Positions 13,935-18,022 of a stretch of DNA of 18,022 nt are shown one piece after another. The translations under genes were made by a program, and so were the position numbers. The notes below the pieces were generated by a model that saw only the letters and a list, made by a program, of their open reading frames with translations, was not told where the DNA came from and made no database searches. Within the stretch, counting starts at the first letter, position 1; every line of letters begins with the position of its first letter. Location of the stretch: positions 1 through 18,022 of the forward strand of contig DIJC01000013.1 in NCBI GenBank assembly GCA_002421005.1. The letters run 5' to 3'. Origin of the DNA: Enterobacteriaceae bacterium UBA5654 (GTDB lineage Bacteria > Pseudomonadota > Gammaproteobacteria > Enterobacterales > Enterobacteriaceae).

Positions 13935-13962
13935 TTCCCGTCAGCGCAGTCTCTGACGGGAA
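13935..13962. other. Hairpin between yjgM and the yjgN remnant
   Basis: TTCCCGTCAG (13935-13944) and CTGACGGGAA (13953-13962) form a perfect 10-base stem with an 8-base loop, followed on the plus strand by GTATTTATT. It lies in the 203 bases between two divergent genes, where a terminator is not expected. It could be the end of an unannotated small RNA, a leader structure or a relic. Nothing else was recognised here. Confidence 0.5.
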
Positions 13963-14013
13963 GTATTTATTCTGGTTATGGATTTGTTAATTCAGGGATG
14001 TTTTATGCAGTAA

Positions 14014-14460
14014 ATGATAAATAAAACGGCTGCTCATAATCACCCGTTTGTCTTCCGTGGTGACGGCGGTAAATATTTTCCCAATTGTTTAGTGAATTTT
14101 TTATTATGCATTATCACGCCGGGGATTTATCCGCCCTGGGCGCTAATGAAATGCCGTCGCTATATTTATTCCAGGATGGAAGTTAACGGTCAGCCTTTTT
14201 CCTGAGGTATTACCGGCGGCAATATTGGGCTAAGCATTTTTATTGTTATCGCCTGGTCTATTGGCATTTTAGTGCTGATGAATTTAGTGCACCCGGTGGC
14301 GGGGATTTTATTGATGCTGGCTGGAATCGGCTGACTGCCTTTTTTCATTGTCTCGCTGCGTAACCATTTTATGAGCAATCTCTCGCTGGCTGACGGGCGT
14401 ATTTACTTTCTTTCAACTGAGCTATCACGGAATGCCGTACCGGATTCGCGGCAAGCATTT
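14014..14460 (+). pseudogene. yjgN: yjgN remnant (DUF898 membrane protein), degraded
   Basis: The first 63 codons resemble the start of E. coli YjgN (about 398 residues): HPFVFRGDGGKYF, IITPGIYPPWALMKCRRYIY, MEVNGQPFS. A TGA at 14203-14205 interrupts exactly where the family continues GITGGN. The same frame then reads GITGGNIGLSIFIVIAWSIG up to a second TGA at 14332-14334. After that comes VSLRNHFMSNLSLADGRIYF, which in E. coli lies far into the protein, so a large internal stretch is missing. A frameshift near 14410-14420 then moves the homologous LSYHGMPYRI into another frame, and the 3' third is absent. The gene is dead by at least four lesions. Strand and position match intact yjgN in E. 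coli. Confidence 0.9.
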
Positions 14461-14494
14461 CGCGGGGGAGGGTTCCGGCGCTGCCGCTACTCTT

Positions 14495-14528
14495 AAAATA
14501 CAAAGGCCGGGCAATTGCCCGGCCTTTT
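14495..14528. terminator. valS terminator
   Basis: AAAGGCCGGGCAATTGCCCGGCCTTT (14502-14527) is a near-perfect palindrome. On the valS strand it is followed by TTTGTATTTT. It begins 23 bases past the valS stop and may also act on plus-strand readthrough from the yjgN remnant. Confidence 0.92.
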
Positions 14529-14551
14529 GCTGTGACGTACCGCGTTGGCGA

Positions 14552-17407
14552 TTACAGCGCGGCAATCACCGCCTGCTGCTCGATCAGCTTCGCTTTCGCT
14601 TCGGCGTAACCTTCCAGCTTCTCACGCTCTTTGGCAATCACCGCTTCCGGTGCGCGCGCCACAAAGCCTTCGTTAGACAGTTTGCTTTCGATACGGCTAA
14701 TTTCACCGTCGATTTTCGCCACTTCTTTCGCCAGACGCGCCAGCTCATCGTCTTTGTTGATCAGACCTGCCATTGGGATCAGCAGTTCTGCGCCATCGAT
14801 GATTTTGGTCACCGAAACCGGACCTTTATCATCGGCAGGCAGCACGGTGATGGTTTCCAGACGCGCCAGAGTTTGCAGGAAGCTGCGGTTATCGTTAACG
14901 CGACGTACCGCATCCTGGCTCGCGCCGCGCAGCAGCAGCTCCAGCGGTTTACCCGGCGCAATGTTCATCTCGGCGCGGATGTTACGCACCGCGATAATCG
15001 CCTGCTTCAGCCATTCGGTGTCAGACGCCGCTGCGGCATCGACCTGCGCTGCGTCGTACTGTGGGAACGGTTGCAGCATGATGGTATCGGCGTTGATGCC
15101 TTTGATGACCTTCACGCGCTGCCAGATGGTTTCCGTGATGAAAGGAATAATCGGATGCGCCAGACGCAGCAGACCTTCCAGCACCGTCACCAGCGTATTG
15201 CGGGTGCCACGCAGTTCAGCCTCCGTTCCGCCGTTCATGACCGGCTTGGTCAGCTCCAGATACCAGTCGCAGAACTGGTTCCAGGTGAATTCGTACAGAA
15301 TGCCTGCCGCAATATCGAAGCGGAAGTTATCCAGCGCATCGCGGTACGCTTTGATGGTTTGATTGAATTCGGCGAGGATCCAGCGATCCGCCAGCGACAG
15401 GGTCATTTCACCGCCGTTGAAGCCACAATCCTGATCTTCGGTATTCATCAGCACGAAGCGGCTGGCGTTCCACAGCTTGTTACAGAAGTTCCGGTAGCCT
15501 TCCAGACGCTTCATGTCCCAGTTGATGTCGCGACCGGTTGAGGCCAGCGCCGCCAGGGTGAAGCGCAGGGCGTCGGTGCCGTGTGGCTCGATGCCGTCCG
15601 GGAACTGCTTCTCGGTGCGCTTGCGGATTTTCTCAGCAAGCTGCGGCTGCATCATGTTGCCGGTACGTTTCTCCAGCAGATCCGCCAGCGAAATACCATC
15701 CACCATATCCAGCGGATCGATAACGTTGCCTTTGGATTTAGACATCTTCTGGCCTTCGTCATCGCGGATCAGACCGGTCATGTAGACGGTATGGAACGGC
15801 ACCTGCGGCTTGCCGTTTTCATCTTTGATGAAGTGCATGGTCATCATGATCATGCGGGCAATCCAGAAGAAGATGATGTCGAAGCCGGACACCATCACGC
15901 TGGTCGGGTGGAACTGACGCAGCGCGTCGGTGTTTTCCGGCCAGCCGAGGGTGGAGAAGGTCCACAGCGCGGAGGAGAACCAGGTGTCGAGTACGTCTTC
16001 GTCCTGGCGCAGCGCAACGTCAGCGCCGAGGTTATTTTCCTGACGCACGTCGTCTTCGGTGCGGCCAACGTAGACGTTGCCGTTGTTGTCGTACCATGCC
16101 GGGATGCGGTGGCCCCACCACAGCTGGCGGGAGATACACCAGTCCTGGATATCGCGCATCCAGGAGAAGTACATGTTTTCGTACTGCTTCGGCACGAACT
16201 GAATATCGCCGTTCTCAACCGCCTCAACGGCCGGTTTCGCCAGCACGTCAGCACGCACGTACCACTGGTCGGTGAGCATCGGCTCAATAACTACGCCGCC
16301 ACGGTCGCCATAAGGCACGGTCAGGTCGTGCGGTTTAATCTCTTCCAGCAGGCCGAGGGCGTCAACGGCGGCAACCACCGCTTTACGCGCGGCAAAGCGT
16401 TCCAGCTTCTGGAATTCCGCCGGGATGTCGCTGGAATAGACCGTAGACTCTTCGCCTTTGGTATCAAAGACCTGGGCGCTTTCACGGATATCACCGTCAA
16501 AGGTCAGAATGTTGATCATCGGAAGCTGATGACGTTTGCCGACTTCATAGTCGTTAAAGTCATGCGCCGGGGTGATTTTCACGCAGCCGGTGCCTTTTTC
16601 CATATCGGCGTGTTCATCGCCGACAACCGGAATGCGGCGGTTAACCAGCGGCAGCACGATGAATTTACCGATAAGATCTTTATAACGCGGATCTTCCGGG
16701 TTAACCGCCACGCCGGTATCACCGAGCAGGGTTTCCGGGCGAGTGGTGGCAACCACCAGGTAATCTTTACCGTCGGCAGTTTTCGCGCCGTCGGCCAGCG
16801 GATAGCGGATGTGCCACATCGAGCCTTTCGACTCGCGGTTTTCCACTTCCAGATCGGAAATCGCGGTGCGCAGTTTCGGGTCCCAGTTCACCAGACGCTT
16901 GCCACGATAAATCAGATCTTCTTTGTACAGGCGGACAAAGACTTCTTTCACGGCATTGGAAAGACCTTCGTCCATGGTGAAGCGCTCGCGCTCCCAGTCC
17001 ACGGAGTTGCCGAGGCGGCGCATCTGGCGGGTAATGGTGCCGCCGGATTCCGCCTTCCACTGCCAGATTTTGTCGATGAAGGCATCGCGGCCATAGTCAT
17101 GGCGGGTTTTACCTTCTTCGGCAGCGATTTTACGCTCAACTACCATCTGGGTGGCGATACCGGCATGGTCGGTTCCCGCCTGCCACAGGGTGTTTTTGCC
17201 CTGCATGCGCTGGTAGCGGATCATGGTATCCATGATGGTTTGCTGGAAGGCATGACCCATATGCAAGCTGCCGGTGACGTTCGGCGGCGGGATCATGATG
17301 CAGAAGCTTTCCTGGCTTTCATCACCATTAGGTTTGAAATAGCCCTGCTTTTCCCACTGCTCGTAAAGCGGCTGTTCGATATCTTGCGGGTTGTATGTCT
17401 TTTCCAT
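14552..17407 (-). CDS. valS: Valyl-tRNA synthetase
   Basis: A 951-residue class I aminoacyl-tRNA synthetase, the same length as E. coli ValRS. It charges tRNA-Val. The HIGH motif is HMGH at 49-52 (PPNVTGSLHMGHA) and the KMSKS motif starts at Lys554. The large inserted editing domain lies between them. The anticodon-binding domain follows, and the C-terminal coiled-coil arm is visible at about 880-951 (LARLAKEVAKIDGEISRIESKL). The start ATG at 17407 overlaps the holC stop by one base (TAATG), implying coupled translation. The gene is intact and conserved. Confidence 0.99.
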   Translation of the reverse strand: MEKTYNPQDIEQPLYEQWEKQGYFKPNGDESQESFCIMIPPPNVTGSLHMGHAFQQTIMDTMIRYQRMQGKNTLWQAGTDHAGIATQMVVERKIAAEEGKTRHDYGRDAFIDKIWQWKAESGGTITRQMRRLGNSVDWERERFTMDEGLSNAVKEVFVRLYKEDLIYRGKRLVNWDPKLRTAISDLEVENRESKGSMWHIRYPLADGAKTADGKDYLVVATTRPETLLGDTGVAVNPEDPRYKDLIGKFIVLPLVNRRIPVVGDEHADMEKGTGCVKITPAHDFNDYEVGKRHQLPMINILTFDGDIRESAQVFDTKGEESTVYSSDIPAEFQKLERFAARKAVVAAVDALGLLEEIKPHDLTVPYGDRGGVVIEPMLTDQWYVRADVLAKPAVEAVENGDIQFVPKQYENMYFSWMRDIQDWCISRQLWWGHRIPAWYDNNGNVYVGRTEDDVRQENNLGADVALRQDEDVLDTWFSSALWTFSTLGWPENTDALRQFHPTSVMVSGFDIIFFWIARMIMMTMHFIKDENGKPQVPFHTVYMTGLIRDDEGQKMSKSKGNVIDPLDMVDGISLADLLEKRTGNMMQPQLAEKIRKRTEKQFPDGIEPHGTDALRFTLAALASTGRDINWDMKRLEGYRNFCNKLWNASRFVLMNTEDQDCGFNGGEMTLSLADRWILAEFNQTIKAYRDALDNFRFDIAAGILYEFTWNQFCDWYLELTKPVMNGGTEAELRGTRNTLVTVLEGLLRLAHPIIPFITETIWQRVKVIKGINADTIMLQPFPQYDAAQVDAAAASDTEWLKQAIIAVRNIRAEMNIAPGKPLELLLRGASQDAVRRVNDNRSFLQTLARLETITVLPADDKGPVSVTKIIDGAELLIPMAGLINKDDELARLAKEVAKIDGEISRIESKLSNEGFVARAPEAVIAKEREKLEGYAEAKAKLIEQQAVIAAL

Positions 17408-17850
17408 TATTTCCAGGCTGCCGTATTCAGGTTAAAACCAGCCACGCGGTAGGCTTTGTAGCGTTCGCGCGCCAGTTGTTTCAAAGATTCTTCATAAGGG
17501 ACGAAGTCTACCACTTCTGTGAAAGCGGTGGCAAAATCTGCAAAGTTTGTGCGCAGGCTGATTAAAATATCGCGCGGGCTGCTGTTTCGCTTTTGCGGCC
17601 AGGCGATTTCCACCGGCGCACCGCCGCGCGGGCCTTCACCGGCCAGATTATGCGGGACAAAACTGTCCGCTGGCCTGGCCCACAGCGCTTCGTCGAGGCG
17701 GATCGCCTGCGGTTCGTCTTCACAGGCGATGAGCACGCGCTTGCCTGCCCGCCAACGTTCTGCGGCAATTTCACACACCAGTTGCTCGACGGCGCTTAAG
17801 CCATCCGTGGTGGTGTCGTTGTCCAGAAGGTAGAACGTTGCGTTTTTCAT
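17407..17850 (-). CDS. holC: DNA polymerase III subunit chi
   Basis: A 147-residue protein, the same length as E. coli HolC. Chi belongs to the clamp-loader complex; it pairs with psi and binds the C-terminus of SSB to link the replisome to single-stranded DNA. The N-terminus MKNATFYLLDND and the C-terminal half VVDFVPYEESLKQLARERYKAYRVAGF are characteristic. It is followed by valS with a TAATG overlap. In E. coli pepA lies upstream; none of it is visible in the last 172 bases here. The ribosome binding site is weak (AGCAGAG). Confidence 0.97.
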   Translation of the reverse strand: MKNATFYLLDNDTTTDGLSAVEQLVCEIAAERWRAGKRVLIACEDEPQAIRLDEALWARPADSFVPHNLAGEGPRGGAPVEIAWPQKRNSSPRDILISLRTNFADFATAFTEVVDFVPYEESLKQLARERYKAYRVAGFNLNTAAWK

Positions 17851-17895
17851 AGGCTCTGCTTAGTTGGGGGGATAGACGCCCTCTCTCTGCCGGGG

Positions 17896-17953
17896 CAGTT
17901 GTCTTACGCTATCCCGGTGTTCAGGGAATCATTCAGTTATCTTACGTTATTCC
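17896..17953. repeat. Imperfect 20-base direct repeat upstream of holC
   Basis: CAGTTGTCTTACGCTATCCC (17896-17915) and CAGTTATCTTACGTTATTCC (17934-17953) match at 17 of 20 positions. They start 38 bases apart, 45-100 bases upstream of holC. All three differences are transitions. They may be a regulator site pair for the holC-valS promoter or remains of a dispersed repeat. Confidence 0.5.
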
Positions 17954-18004
17954 ATGGGCAGGGCCGTTGGGTTTTCGTCTTCTGCCTTAAGGAAGAGCCA
18001 CAAA

Positions 18005-18022
18005 CGCCCTCTCCCTAACCCT
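18005..18022. repeat. Start of a GC-rich repeat, cut by the window end
   Basis: CGCCCTCTCCCTAACCCT at the last bases resembles the CCCTCTCCC arm of the element at 35-73. Only one arm is present, so the assignment is tentative. Confidence 0.35.

Noticed and set aside
14190..14378. 62-codon minus-strand frame inside the yjgN remnant
   Set aside because: Low-complexity antisense frame of decaying sequence; the plus strand has clear yjgN similarity.
15581..17452. 623-codon open frame on the plus strand opposite valS
   Set aside because: It is the antisense shadow of a highly conserved, GC-rich gene; it has no ribosome binding site and no domain-like features.

Overview
The window is chromosomal DNA from a member of the Enterobacteriaceae. 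It is close to Salmonella, Citrobacter, Enterobacter and Klebsiella but is not E. coli K-12. The gene order pyrI-pyrB-pyrL ... argI | rraB ... yjgM | yjgN | valS-holC is the classical enteric order. It also carries miaE, an arginine deiminase (ADI) cluster between pyrBI and argI, an ERIC element and a GbpA-type chitin/GlcNAc-binding protein. No phage, transposase, tRNA, rRNA or CRISPR array was seen.

Layout. 1-105: a GC-rich inverted repeat. 106-1572 (-): gbpA, a secreted lytic polysaccharide monooxygenase. 1714-3340 (-): the pyrBI operon with its UTP-sensing leader, attenuator and terminator. 3406-3885 (-): an ArgR paralogue. 3915-4107: an ERIC element with an internal insertion. 4165-8808 (-): the ADI operon, transcribed arcA, arcC, arcB, then a YfcC/DcuC-type transporter; the ArgR paralogue follows beyond the ERIC. 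8809-9470: a 660-base regulatory region with candidate CRP, FNR and ArcA sites. 9471-9923 (+): tabA. 9969-10973 (-): argI, with a double ARG box. 11139-13104 (+): rraB, miaE and an unrecognised membrane-anchored protein. 13307-13810 (-): the acetyltransferase yjgM. 14014-14460 (+): a decayed yjgN. 14552-17850 (-): valS and holC, overlapping by one base. 17851-18022: the region upstream of holC, with a near-direct repeat and what looks like the start of another GC-rich repeat.

How the genes work together. Most of the window concerns carbamoyl phosphate. PyrBI uses it for pyrimidines, ArgI uses it for arginine synthesis, and ArcB/ArcC regenerate it from citrulline and convert it to ATP when arginine is degraded. 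The paralogous carbamoyltransferases and an ArgR paralogue lie next to each other, so cross-regulation is plausible.

Most notable observations. (1) The PyrL leader frame has no stop and runs in frame into pyrB, because the attenuator T-run is 9 long rather than the 8 I recall for E. coli. (2) A perfect-core ARG box overlaps the stop codon of the ArgR paralogue, about 80 bases upstream of the pyrBI start point. (3) The ArgR paralogue has Ser-Ser where E. coli ArgR has the arginine-contacting Asp-Asp. (4) ArcB keeps the Glu associated with catabolic carbamoyltransferases, while ArgI has Gln there. No wholly new system was found.
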